Assembly (NCBI RefSeq): GCF_018070045.1
Contig: NZ_JAGPYK010000035.1
Coordinates: 1-63,698 of the forward strand
Direction of reading: 5' to 3'
Origin: Micromonospora sp. U21
GTDB lineage: Bacteria; Actinomycetota; Actinomycetes; Mycobacteriales; Micromonosporaceae
Length of the DNA: 63,698 nt
Positions 22,987 through 30,663 of this stretch are shown here, in pieces. The translations under genes were made by a program, and so were the position numbers. Numbering within the stretch: the stretch's first letter is position 1; each line of letters starts with the position of its first letter. The notes below the pieces were generated by a model. It was not told where the DNA came from. It was given only the letters and a program-made list of their open reading frames with translations, and ran no database searches.

Positions 22987-25632
22987 GTGATGATGGGTTT
23001 CCGCGATCCACGAAGCGCCCGGACAAGAGCCCGCATTCCAGCGTGGGGCACGCTTCTCGCCGCGGGCCTGCTCGGATACTCGCTGTCGCTCGTCGTCCGG
23101 GCCGGCCGGTGGCCGGCGGTGGCGGTGCTCATCGTCGTCCTCGTCATCGGCGCGACGGTCCTCGTCGCACTGTGGGATGGCATTCGCCGCCTCGTCGACG
23201 CGTTCGTGATGCTGGGGCAGGATCCGGAGGCAGGGTCTCTCTACGGCCGGGTCCATCAAGCCGAGACCATCGCTCAGCATGGGGACGTCGCCGCTGCCGT
23301 TGAGATCCTGGACGCTGTCGCCGCCGCCCCGGCCATGACACGAGCACCGTTGCTGGTTGGCGCGTTCGCCATGGTCCGCGGCGCCATCGCGGAAGCCCAG
23401 GGGGACCTGGAGAGGGCCGAGCACGAGATGCAGATCGCTGTCGCCGTGCACGAGCAGCGCTGGGACCGTGCAGCTCACTCGGAGGCGCTGGAGAAGCTCG
23501 GCAAGATACAGCTGATCCGGGGCAGCAACGCTGATGCCTACCGGACCCTGACCGAAGCCGTGCGGGTCGGCGGCGGTCGGATGTACCGGCTGAGCCGTGT
23601 CCGCACGGAGTTGTTCCGCACCGTGATTGCGCTGAACGACGACGATGCGGTTCGCATGGCCGACCACATGATGACCGCCCGCGAGCTGGCGATCCGGTGG
23701 CGGTGCCACGCTCAACACGGCATCGCCTGCGACATGCTGGCCCGGTGGGCGCTCCACGAGGGCCGGATCGACGACGCGAAGAGGTTCGTCACCGAAGCCA
23801 CCGACGCGTACCGGCGGGGCAACGCCACACTGCCGCACCGGCTGCGCCACTTCGTCGCCCTCGCCAAGCTGGCCGAGGCACACGGCGATCATCACGAGGC
23901 GCTGCGCTGGTACCTGCGGACGATGCACGAGGTGGCCGACCTGCGCGGGGGTTGGGGATGGCGCAATGCCCAGGCGTACTTCGTCGACATCTACAGCGAG
24001 GACGAAGTCTCGGCGTTCGAATGCGCCTACGCACTGCATCTGCGTGGCGATGTGGCGGCCACCGACGGCTTCGCCACGCTGCTGGATCTCGGAAACCGGA
24101 CCGCGCTACGCCAGATGCTGCGCGGTGAGCTCCTCGTCGACGAGCCCGATGATCTGGGTGAAGCCAGCCTGCAGGGCATCGTCGAGGTGCTGGCCGCCAT
24201 CGCGACACGTGAGGGTACCGTCTCCGAAGCCCTGACCCTCGGCATGCAGGAGGAGAGCCCGCAGGCCGCGACCGTCGCGGCCGCCGGCCGGCAGGACGTG
24301 GCAGCGTGCCATGAGCGCCTCGAGGGTCTGGTGTCGCTCCGGTTCCGACGCTCCATGCAGGGCAGGACGGCCGCCTCGCCCACTGACGCGGGACCCTGGG
24401 CGGTGCGGTGGCAGACACACGTACTGCAGACGCGGTTGCTGATAGATGGGGACACAATGCACGTCGCGGGCCTGTGGACGACGCCCGACGGCGTCCGACG
24501 CCCCTTCCTGCATCCGGTGGACGCGCGGCAGGCGCGGCTGATAGGCGAAGTCGCCGGGCTCGCCGACCTGTCGGTCGGACCGGATCCGGAGGCGGAACCC
24601 CGGCGAGACCCCGGCAGCGACGAGGAGTCGCCGTCGACTGTCGGTGCGGCCGAAGGCGTTCGGGCGGATGCACCCGGTTGGCGGAAGACTCCTCGGTTTC
24701 ACCATCTCCGCAACGGCGACAGCGTCGCGTGGACCGACCTGGCGGGGCTCCTGTTGCCGGCCGACCTGGTGGCGCTGCTGGCGCAACAGGACCCGGGCGG
24801 AGAGGTGCCCAGGCTGCTGCTCATACCCGACTCGATCCTGTGGCGGGTGCCGTGGGCCGCGGTGAAGGTCGAGCCGGGGCACGCTGAGGGGTACCTGGCG
24901 GACCGTGCCGTACTCGCCATGCTGCCCAGCCTGTCCCTGGTCGAGGATCCCCCGGAACCGGCAACCACGCCGACGCCACCACCGGCTGCCCCGGTACGGG
25001 CCCTCGCCTATCTGGCCGGCGTCCACCGGGAGGGGTTGACCATTGAGCGGGCAGCTCTGGACGCGGCGTACGGCGCGGACATCGAGTACGCGATCCAGCC
25101 CACCACCTTCCTGAACGCCCTCGACCCTGCCAGCGCTCCACTCGCGCTCGCCGTGGTGTCCGTGCACGGCAACAGCCGCCCCGGCCTGGCACACGCCCTC
25201 AAGCTGGACCGTCACACGGTGCTGTCGGCAGCCCGCATGCTGACGTTGCGATTCCCGCAGCTCCTGATGATCAACGCCTGCCTCTCCGCCGAACTCGACG
25301 AACGCCACGGCACCGATCCGCTGGGCATTCCCACGGCGGCCCTCTGTCGCGGAGCCGAGACGGTGATCGGCGGCATCTTCCCCCTGCCCGACGGCCCGAC
25401 CGCCAATCCGGTGTACAGCCATCCCACCGCCGGGATCCTGGCGATCCTCTACCGGTTGCTCGCCGACGGTGTGCCCCCTTCCTCCGCTCTGCGCGCGGCC
25501 CAGCGTCGCTGGCGGCGCGAGCGCGGGCCGGTACCGCCCTGGCTGTGGGCAGGGCTCATCAGCATCACCACGCAGTTCACCGACGTTTACCAGTCCATCT
25601 CTGACGAGCAGGAGCAGCGCAGTGTCGCATGA
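22987..25632 (+). CDS. Membrane-anchored TPR-CHAT protease
   Basis: 881 aa. Residues ~18-66 form two membrane helices. Residues ~75-370 are a chain of TPR-like helical repeats (DVAAAVEILDAVAAAP, GDLERAEHEMQIAVAVHEQ, GRIDDAKRFVTEATDAYRRGN and similar). After a variable linker (~530-570) comes a C-terminal CHAT caspase-like domain. Its dyad is visible: His727 in AVVSVHGNS and Cys765 in LMINACLSAEL, with the family tail HPTAGILAILYRLL and SALRAAQRRWR. CHAT proteases cut a partner protein when the TPR part senses a signal. The start is one of GTG 22987, ATG 22990 or ATG 22993. It overlaps the next gene by 11 nt, so it heads a coupled operon. Confidence 0.88.
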   Translation: MMMGFRDPRSARTRARIPAWGTLLAAGLLGYSLSLVVRAGRWPAVAVLIVVLVIGATVLVALWDGIRRLVDAFVMLGQDPEAGSLYGRVHQAETIAQHGDVAAAVEILDAVAAAPAMTRAPLLVGAFAMVRGAIAEAQGDLERAEHEMQIAVAVHEQRWDRAAHSEALEKLGKIQLIRGSNADAYRTLTEAVRVGGGRMYRLSRVRTELFRTVIALNDDDAVRMADHMMTARELAIRWRCHAQHGIACDMLARWALHEGRIDDAKRFVTEATDAYRRGNATLPHRLRHFVALAKLAEAHGDHHEALRWYLRTMHEVADLRGGWGWRNAQAYFVDIYSEDEVSAFECAYALHLRGDVAATDGFATLLDLGNRTALRQMLRGELLVDEPDDLGEASLQGIVEVLAAIATREGTVSEALTLGMQEESPQAATVAAAGRQDVAACHERLEGLVSLRFRRSMQGRTAASPTDAGPWAVRWQTHVLQTRLLIDGDTMHVAGLWTTPDGVRRPFLHPVDARQARLIGEVAGLADLSVGPDPEAEPRRDPGSDEESPSTVGAAEGVRADAPGWRKTPRFHHLRNGDSVAWTDLAGLLLPADLVALLAQQDPGGEVPRLLLIPDSILWRVPWAAVKVEPGHAEGYLADRAVLAMLPSLSLVEDPPEPATTPTPPPAAPVRALAYLAGVHREGLTIERAALDAAYGADIEYAIQPTTFLNALDPASAPLALAVVSVHGNSRPGLAHALKLDRHTVLSAARMLTLRFPQLLMINACLSAELDERHGTDPLGIPTAALCRGAETVIGGIFPLPDGPTANPVYSHPTAGILAILYRLLADGVPPSSALRAAQRRWRRERGPVPPWLWAGLISITTQFTDVYQSISDEQEQRSVA

Positions 25633-25840
25633 GGAACGTCGCGCGGAGTCCCCGCAGGGACCGGAGTCGACTGGGCGGGAGAATTTCGACGACTTCGGCG
25701 GTCTCGCCGACCGGGAGTACGTCTGGGAGGACCTCGACGCAGATGACGTCGAACTCCCGCCGGCGGTGACCGGGCCACCGCCGTCCGGTACGGCGATCCC
25801 GCAGACGCCGGACGAGCCGGAAGCAGCCGATGCCGGGTAG
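25622..25840 (+). CDS. Small acidic protein of the CHAT operon
   Basis: 72 aa, strongly acidic, Pro-rich at the end and predicted unstructured, with a possible short helix NFDDFGGLADREYVWEDLDADDVEL in the middle (residues ~20-44). It has no recognised domain and no signal peptide. It starts at a GTG inside the end of the CHAT gene (11-nt overlap, AGGAG 5-6 nt upstream) and its own end overlaps the next gene by 11 nt. The position makes it a natural candidate for a substrate, inhibitor or adaptor of the CHAT protease; that is inference. Confidence 0.7.
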   Translation: MSHEERRAESPQGPESTGRENFDDFGGLADREYVWEDLDADDVELPPAVTGPPPSGTAIPQTPDEPEAADAG

Positions 25841-26576
25841 CGTCATCGCCGCGGTGCTCCTGCTCGCCGCCCTGACCCCCGGGTTCGCCTTTCACCAGGC
25901 GTTCGTCCGGTTCTCCCCCAAGGACGCCCGGTCATCGACCACCGAGGTCGTGGAACTCTTCAGCGTGGGCGCCCTGACCACCGTCGTCGGTCTCGTGATC
26001 ACGGCAGCCCTGGGCGAGCTGATTCCCGCCCTGGTCACGCTGGACACAGTCGTCACGACGCCGGAGGACTTCCGCGACCGGCCGTGGTCCTGGGTCGCGT
26101 CCGCCGCACTCAGCATGACGCTCAGCCTCGTGCTGAGTACTCTCGCCGGCTCGTTCGCTGGCAAGCGCTCAACACAGCGACAGGGCGCGGGAATGCGTGA
26201 GGGCACGGTTGCCGTACGGGCGCTCACCGACCGTTCTCCACAGGGGCGCAAACCGTTCCTGGCGATCGAACTGACGGACGGCCGGCTCGTGGAGGGACGG
26301 CTGCGGTACGTCTCCACCGACCGGGATCCCGCCCGGCGCGACATCGTGCTTCAGCGCCCGTTGGCATGGACCGGTCCCGGGGACAATCCGCGCACCGCCT
26401 CAGAAGCGAAGCTGATCCTGATTCCGGGCTCGCTCGTCAGCGTGGTCCACATCTCCTACCCCTCCTTGCAGGCGCGAGGTCGTCCGGCGGTCAGCGGTTC
26501 AGATGTGTCGATCGAGCCGAGCCGGAGGCCGGGCGTCGTCGGGCAAGGCGGAGCGGTGTCCGGTCTGGAGTCGTGA
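25830..26576 (+). CDS. DUF6338-like membrane protein of the CHAT operon
   Basis: 248 aa. Three membrane helices are predicted: ~3-22 (SVIAAVLLLAALTPGFAFHQ), ~45-70 and ~88-108. A cytoplasmic C-terminal domain of about 110 residues follows, containing an SH3-like strand series (KPFLAIELTDGRLVEGRLRYVSTD, AKLILIPGSLVSVVHISYP). This matches the DUF6338 family, whose function is unknown. It overlaps the small acidic gene by 11 nt and completes the three-gene coupled operon. The tail is Ser/Arg/Gly-rich. It could be the membrane effector or receptor for the CHAT protease. Confidence 0.7.
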   Translation: MPGSVIAAVLLLAALTPGFAFHQAFVRFSPKDARSSTTEVVELFSVGALTTVVGLVITAALGELIPALVTLDTVVTTPEDFRDRPWSWVASAALSMTLSLVLSTLAGSFAGKRSTQRQGAGMREGTVAVRALTDRSPQGRKPFLAIELTDGRLVEGRLRYVSTDRDPARRDIVLQRPLAWTGPGDNPRTASEAKLILIPGSLVSVVHISYPSLQARGRPAVSGSDVSIEPSRRPGVVGQGGAVSGLES

Positions 26577-26663
26577 TCACGTGCCGGGCGAAAGGGGTGG
26601 GCGGGATCGCATCGGGCTGGTAGCTTCCAGTTGACCGCGACACCGCCCGAGGAGGTGAGACCC

Positions 26664-26723
26664 ATGAACGTTGTATCGATGTGGGTGCTCCCCCTTCCTG
26701 TCACGGCCGGGCGATTGACGTAG
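26664..26723 (+). CDS. 19-aa leader ORF upstream of rox
   Basis: A perfect ribosome site (GGAGGTGAG, 3-4 nt from the ATG) serves a 19-codon ORF reading MNVVSMWVLPLPVTAGRLT, which stops exactly where the following hairpin begins. A TAGCTT -10-like box lies about 35 nt upstream. A short, strongly initiated ORF followed by a hairpin before a resistance gene is the layout of translational or transcriptional attenuation, as at erm genes. Whether the peptide stalls ribosomes is unknown. Confidence 0.65.
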   Translation: MNVVSMWVLPLPVTAGRLT

Positions 26724-26772
26724 GTGTCGCCGGGAGCGCCTCGCCAACAAGGCACTCCCGAAAGGCAACACC
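26723..26772 (+). promoter_or_regulatory. Hairpin overlapping the rox ribosome site
   Basis: An extended stem forms between GGTGTCGCC (26723-26731) and GGCAACACC (26764-26772), and between GGGAGCGCCT (26732-26741) and AGGCACTCCC (26750-26759), with one mismatch in each. The loop is 8 nt. GAAAGG, the ribosome site of rox, lies in the bulge and right arm. Opening the left arm by a ribosome paused on the leader would free it. Confidence 0.6.
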
Positions 26773-26773
26773 T

Positions 26774-28261
26774 ATGCACTCTCTGCGGTTCACCACCGAG
26801 CCGTCGTCGGCCTCCGGCACCGATCGGGCGCCCCTCATGTTCGACGTGATCATTGCCGGGTGCGGGCCGACCGGTGCGATGCTGGCCGCCGAACTGCGGC
26901 TGCACGATGTGCGGGTACTCGTCCTGGAGAAGGAGACCGAGCCCGCGTCGTTCGTCCGCATAGTCGGTCTGCACATTCGCAGTCTCGAGCTGATGGCGAT
27001 GCGCGGACTGCTGGAGCGCATTCTCGAACACGGAAGACAGCGTCCGGCCGGCGGCTTCTTCGCCGCCATCGACAAACCCGCGCCCGAGGGCCTGGATTCC
27101 GCGTACGCCTATCTGCTGGGCATCCCGCATCCGGTCATCGTTCACCTGCTCGAAGAGCATGCGATCGAACTGGGTGCGCAGGTCCGGCGCGGTAGCGCGG
27201 TCGCCGGTTTCGAGCAGGACGACGAGGGTGTGACCGTCGAACTGGCCGACGGGGAACAGTTGCGTTCGCGATACCTCGTCGGCTGTGACGGCGGGCGCAG
27301 TACGGTGCGCAAACTGCTCGGCGTCGGCTTCCCCGGCGAGCCGGCACGGACCGAGACGCTGATGGGCGAGATGGAAGTGGGCATGCCGTGGGACGAGATC
27401 GCCGCCAAGGTGACCGAAATCCGCGAAACCCATCAGCCATTCTGGCTCCGGCCCTTCGGCGCAGGGGTCTATAGCGTCGTAGTCCCCGCCGCGGGAGTCA
27501 GCGACCGCGCGGAACCGCCCACTCTCGAGGATTTCAAACAACAGTTGCTTACCATCGCCGGAACCGATTTCGGCGTGCACTCCCCGCGCTGGTTGTCCCG
27601 CTTCGGCGATGCCACCCGGCTAGCCGAACGTTATCGGGTCGGGCGGGTGCTGCTGGCCGGCGATGCGGCACACATCCATCCACCCATCGGCGGACAGGGC
27701 CTCAACCTGGGCGTTCAGGACGCATTCAACCTCGGCTGGAAACTGGCCGCACAGATCCGCCGCTGGGCGCCGGAAACACTGCTGGACACCTACCAGGCCG
27801 AACGTCATCCGGTCGCCGAGGACGTGCTGGACAACACCCGCGCCCAGATGGAACTGCTGTCCACCGAACCGGGCCCGCAGGCCGCGCGCAGGCTGCTCAC
27901 CGAACTGATGGACTTCGACGAGGTGAACCGCTACCTGATCGAGAAGATCACCGCGATCGGCATCCGCTACGACTTCGGCGCGGGCCCCGACCTGCTCGGC
28001 CGCCGCCTGCACGACATCGAGGTGAAACAGGGCCACCTCTACGGCCTGCTGCATCGCGGCTGTGGCCTGCTGCTGGACCGCACCGAACGCCTGACCGTCG
28101 GCGGCTGGTCGGACCGGGTCGACTATCTCGGGGATCCCACCGCGGTGCTGGATGTTCCGTGCGTCCTGCTGCGCCCCGACGGCCACGTCGCCTGGATCGG
28201 CGACGATCAGCAGGACCTGGACGACCACCTCTCCCGCTGGTTCGGCAAGCCCGTCAGCTGA
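26774..28261 (+). CDS. rox: Rifampin monooxygenase (RIFMO/Rox)
   Basis: A 495-aa class A FAD monooxygenase that hydroxylates rifamycins and inactivates them. Family marks are FAD GxGxxG as AGCGPTGAMLAAEL, LVGCDGGRSTVRKLLGVGFPGEP (the DG motif), and RVLLAGDAAHIHPPIGGQGLNLGVQDAFNLGWKLA (the GD motif). The C-terminal thioredoxin-like part ends DGHVAWIGDDQQDLDDHLSRWFG. The conserved protein begins at MFDVIIAG; the ATG at 26774 gives a 21-aa extension but has the GAAAGG site. Codon use (more GAA, CAT, CAG and AT-ending codons) differs from its neighbours and resembles Nocardia, which suggests transfer. Confidence 0.9.
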   Translation: MHSLRFTTEPSSASGTDRAPLMFDVIIAGCGPTGAMLAAELRLHDVRVLVLEKETEPASFVRIVGLHIRSLELMAMRGLLERILEHGRQRPAGGFFAAIDKPAPEGLDSAYAYLLGIPHPVIVHLLEEHAIELGAQVRRGSAVAGFEQDDEGVTVELADGEQLRSRYLVGCDGGRSTVRKLLGVGFPGEPARTETLMGEMEVGMPWDEIAAKVTEIRETHQPFWLRPFGAGVYSVVVPAAGVSDRAEPPTLEDFKQQLLTIAGTDFGVHSPRWLSRFGDATRLAERYRVGRVLLAGDAAHIHPPIGGQGLNLGVQDAFNLGWKLAAQIRRWAPETLLDTYQAERHPVAEDVLDNTRAQMELLSTEPGPQAARRLLTELMDFDEVNRYLIEKITAIGIRYDFGAGPDLLGRRLHDIEVKQGHLYGLLHRGCGLLLDRTERLTVGGWSDRVDYLGDPTAVLDVPCVLLRPDGHVAWIGDDQQDLDDHLSRWFGKPVS

Positions 28262-28500
28262 CAGCGCCTTCGTGTGGTCATCCCGCGAACACGTGGCGAG
28301 ATGGCGAGCAGATCGGCGGCGCTGCCGGCCAGGAGTTGGTGCGCACCTTGGGTGATCGCGGCGCCGGCGGTGCGGACGAGTCGTCTGATCGACCAGTCAT
28401 TGCGGTCTTCGGTCCGGCGGCGGCGGCGGGATACCCTACCTGCGGTGCCTCGAACCGCGTGACCGGAGGAGTCGATGCTGGGATGACGTCAGGGCGACCG
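28262..28500. other. Intergenic region with an open minus-strand fragment
   Basis: On the minus strand, about 28264-28398, a start-less frame reads DWSIRRLVRTAGAAITQGAHQLLAGSAADLLAISPRVRGMTT, which looks like coherent helical protein. I cannot name the family. On the plus strand, TACCCT at 28432-28437 is a plausible -10 box for the cyclase gene. The fragment fits the picture of decayed genes in this stretch. Confidence 0.3.
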
Positions 28501-29439
28501 ATGCCCACACAGGACGACGTGCTCGGGTACTTCAACACGCTGTCGAACTGGGGACGGTGGGGCGACGATGACGAGCTCGGGACTCTGAACCACATCACCG
28601 ACGACGTCCGGCTGGCGGCGGCGCGGGCCGTGCGCCACGGCAGGAGCGTGTCCTGCGCGTGGGAGGTTGCCGTACCGCAAGACATGGAGCGGTCGACGAC
28701 GACGTGCCCGTGCGCCGCCGACATGCCGGGTGCCGAGAACATGCCGGTGCCCGGCTTCCACGCCGACCGGCGTTGGGGTTTTTCGTCCGAGCGGCTCGGC
28801 ATCACGTTCCACGGCAACACCCTCACCCACGTCGACTCGCCGTGCCACATCTTCTGGGACGGCACGATGTACAACGGGCGGTCGCACTCGTTGGTCGACG
28901 CCGCAACGGGATCGGCGTGGGCGGCCGTCACGGCGGCGGCGAATGGAATCATCACGCGTGGTGTCCTGCTGGACGTTGCGAGGGCCCGCGAGGTGCCGTG
29001 GTTGGAACCGGGGCAGGGTGTGTTTCCCGACGATCTCGAGGAGGCCGAGCGTCGCCAGGGTGTACGGGTGCGATCCGGCGATGCGGTACTCCTGCGGACC
29101 GGCTATGGCCGCTTCCGGCACGAGGCCGGTGAGGCCAGCGGTTTCACGCAGGCCGGCTGGCACGCGTCATGCCTGCCGTGGCTACATGAACGCGGCGTCG
29201 CGCTGATCGGCGCTGACACCCCCCAGGACGTTCAGCCGTCGGGGTACGAAGACGTGTTGATGCCGGTTCACGCCGTGAGTCTCGTCGCGATGGGTCTGTG
29301 GATGCTCGACAACTGTGACCTGGAGTTGTGCGCGACAACGGCTGCCGAGCTCGGCCAGTGGGACTTCCACCTCGCAGTCGCGCCGGTCCGCTTCGCCGGT
29401 ACGTCCGGCAGCCCGGTCAACCCGATCGCCACATTCTGA
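28501..29439 (+). CDS. Cyclase-family (kynurenine formamidase-like) hydrolase
   Basis: About 312 aa of the cyclase/KynB-like metal hydrolase fold. The metal-binding region is HGNTLTHVDSPCHIFWDG (the HxGTHxDxPxH pattern, here with Asn/Leu for the middle residues), followed by GVLLDVARAREVPWL, RSGDAVLLRTGYGRF and a late IGADTPQDVQPSGYEDVLMPVHAVSLVAMGLWMLDNCDLE. Members open formamide, lactone or cyclic amide bonds; the substrate is unknown. The ATG at 28501 has AGGG 6-7 nt upstream; an ATG at 28483 is possible. It lies 240 nt behind rox, and a link to rifamycin breakdown is possible but unproven. Confidence 0.8.
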   Translation: MPTQDDVLGYFNTLSNWGRWGDDDELGTLNHITDDVRLAAARAVRHGRSVSCAWEVAVPQDMERSTTTCPCAADMPGAENMPVPGFHADRRWGFSSERLGITFHGNTLTHVDSPCHIFWDGTMYNGRSHSLVDAATGSAWAAVTAAANGIITRGVLLDVARAREVPWLEPGQGVFPDDLEEAERRQGVRVRSGDAVLLRTGYGRFRHEAGEASGFTQAGWHASCLPWLHERGVALIGADTPQDVQPSGYEDVLMPVHAVSLVAMGLWMLDNCDLELCATTAAELGQWDFHLAVAPVRFAGTSGSPVNPIATF

Positions 29440-29535
29440 CCGCGGTTCACGAGGGGTGCGATGCCATGAACGGCCCGACCCGCACCTGGAACGCGGTCGT
29501 GGTCGGTGAGGACACGCCGTGCTGGTCGGGAACCA

Positions 29536-29694
29536 GGCCTGGCCGGCTGTCGGACGATACCGAGCCGCAGCTTTCAACACCTCCAACTCGGCGTCGTCAT
29601 GCGCCGACTCGATATCCCGCGCACCACGCCGCGGCGAGTGCGCGATCTGCACCGCCGTCGCACCCGACGCTGTCTTGAGCCAAGCCGGGTCGGA
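29536..29694 (-). pseudogene. IS1634-type transposase N-terminal remnant
   Basis: The minus strand reads WLKTASGATAVQIAHSPRRGARDIESAHDDAELEVLKAAARYRPTAGQ, which matches the N-terminal region of actinobacterial IS1634-family transposases (VKTASGATAVQIV..RRGSRDIEHLGSAHDEAEL..). A three-residue HLG is missing after IE. There is no catalytic DDE domain and no start codon, so only about 50 codons of a lost insertion sequence remain. Confidence 0.6.
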
Positions 29695-29977
29695 GGAGTG
29701 GCTGGGGCCGGTACGGCGTTCGTGCCGCCGATCGGCCTGATCGACGCTTGACCCTGGGTCCCTTCGGTACGGACGCTCCTGCCCGAGCAGGCGTCGCGGA
29801 TACCGGCTCACCGGGCATGTGACCAGGAGCGACGCGGGAGTGACGTAACGGGGGCGCCACCTAACACCCTGAGTCATCGACCGCCGTTGCACCATCCTGA
29901 GTCCTTACGCACAAGAACTGTCATTATGATGTGTGCACGGTATGCCCCTTATGTGGCGGTGATTTAGCGGATTGTCG

Positions 29978-29995
29978 TTACCGGCAAACCGGTAA
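29978..29995. promoter_or_regulatory. Palindrome upstream of the TPR-like gene
   Basis: TTACCGG-CAAA-CCGGTAA is a perfect 7-bp inverted repeat with a 4-nt spacer, 57 nt before the ATG at 30053. It may be an operator; no adjacent regulator gene is present. Confidence 0.45.
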
Positions 29996-30052
29996 TAGCG
30001 ATGCGGCGCCCGTTTGACCCTCGACCGGCTTGAGGCCCGAGCATCTCCGGCA

Positions 30053-30535
30053 ATGGACGACCACGACGATCTGCCGACGCCCGATCCGACCATGAGCCGC
30101 ATCATCGACGCGGTGCAGCTCGGCCGATCAGGGCAGCAGGTTCGCGCCCGCGACATGCTCACCGCGCTGTGGGACGAGATCGGCGCCGACGGTGACGCTT
30201 TCCACCGCTGCACGCTCGCGCACTACCTCGCCGACCTTCAGGACACCGCCGAAGCCGAACTGAGCTGGGACGAGCGCGCCCTGGCCGCCGTTTCCGAGCT
30301 GACCGACGAACGTGCCCGGCAGCACCACCACTCGCTGCAGGTTCAGGGGTTCCTGCCGTCGTTGCACCTCAACCTCGCCGACGTTCACCGGCGCCTGGGC
30401 AACACCACCGTGGCCCGGGAGCACCTGGTCATGGCCCAGCGCTTCGTCGGGCAGCTGCCGGACGACCCGTACGGCGAGATGATCCGCGCCGGCATCCGCG
30501 GCGTCACCGAAGCCTTGGAGTCACCGCGAAAGTAG
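30053..30535 (+). CDS. Small TPR-like cytosolic protein
   Basis: 160 aa, all helical, with two or three degenerate tetratricopeptide units: MSRIIDAVQLGRSGQQVRARDMLTALWDEI, then FHRCTLAHYLADLQDTAEAELSWDERALAAV and SLHLNLADVHRRLGNTTVAREHLVMAQRFV. The last unit is the best match to the TPR consensus. Similar short proteins are widespread in actinomycetes with no assigned function. The ATG at 30053 is used; a TTG at 30014 would add 13 residues. It converges on the DUF1048 operon. Confidence 0.7.
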   Translation: MDDHDDLPTPDPTMSRIIDAVQLGRSGQQVRARDMLTALWDEIGADGDAFHRCTLAHYLADLQDTAEAELSWDERALAAVSELTDERARQHHHSLQVQGFLPSLHLNLADVHRRLGNTTVAREHLVMAQRFVGQLPDDPYGEMIRAGIRGVTEALESPRK

Positions 30536-30544
30536 TGGTGGCGG

Positions 30545-30629
30545 TCTGCGCTCTCGTTGACACAGGCCCTGGGGGAAAGCGCAGAATCTGCCGACGCGCC
30601 GGCGAGCTACTCGGCTTGCCAGCGCGTCG
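30545..30629. terminator. Two hairpins between convergent genes
   Basis: TCTGCGCT (30545-30552) pairs with AGCGCAGA (30578-30585). CGACGCGC (30592-30599) pairs with GCGCGTCG (30622-30629), with a further interrupted stem inside. They separate convergent genes. The loop of the first contains TTGACACAGGCCCT (30557-30570), identical to the right end of the palindromic element at 22147-22312. Confidence 0.55.
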
Positions 30630-30663
30630 TGCGGGCTTACGCCCGATGTCATGACGACGGGTG

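Larger units (their letters stand above)
29440..30052. other. Gene-poor stretch with decayed mobile DNA
   Basis: This 613-bp gap holds a transposase remnant (29536-29694, minus), a plus-strand frame from 29466 starting MNGPTRTWNAVVVGEDTP that soon loses protein-like character, and an AT-richer block around 29915-30000. That block carries a TTACCGG/CCGGTAA palindrome just before the TPR-like gene. Nothing else is recognisable. Confidence 0.5.

Noticed and set aside
24106..25422. 438-aa open frame antisense to the CHAT gene
   Set aside because: No protein-like pattern, and the plus strand has a clear CHAT domain with its catalytic dyad.
26600..26664. Rifamycin-associated element upstream of rox
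   Set aside because: I looked for a clear inverted repeat near the promoter and found none I could defend.
29466..29678. 70-aa plus-strand ORF starting MNGPTRTWNAVVVGEDTP
   Set aside because: Protein-like only for its first residues, no ribosome site, and it overlaps the antisense transposase remnant.
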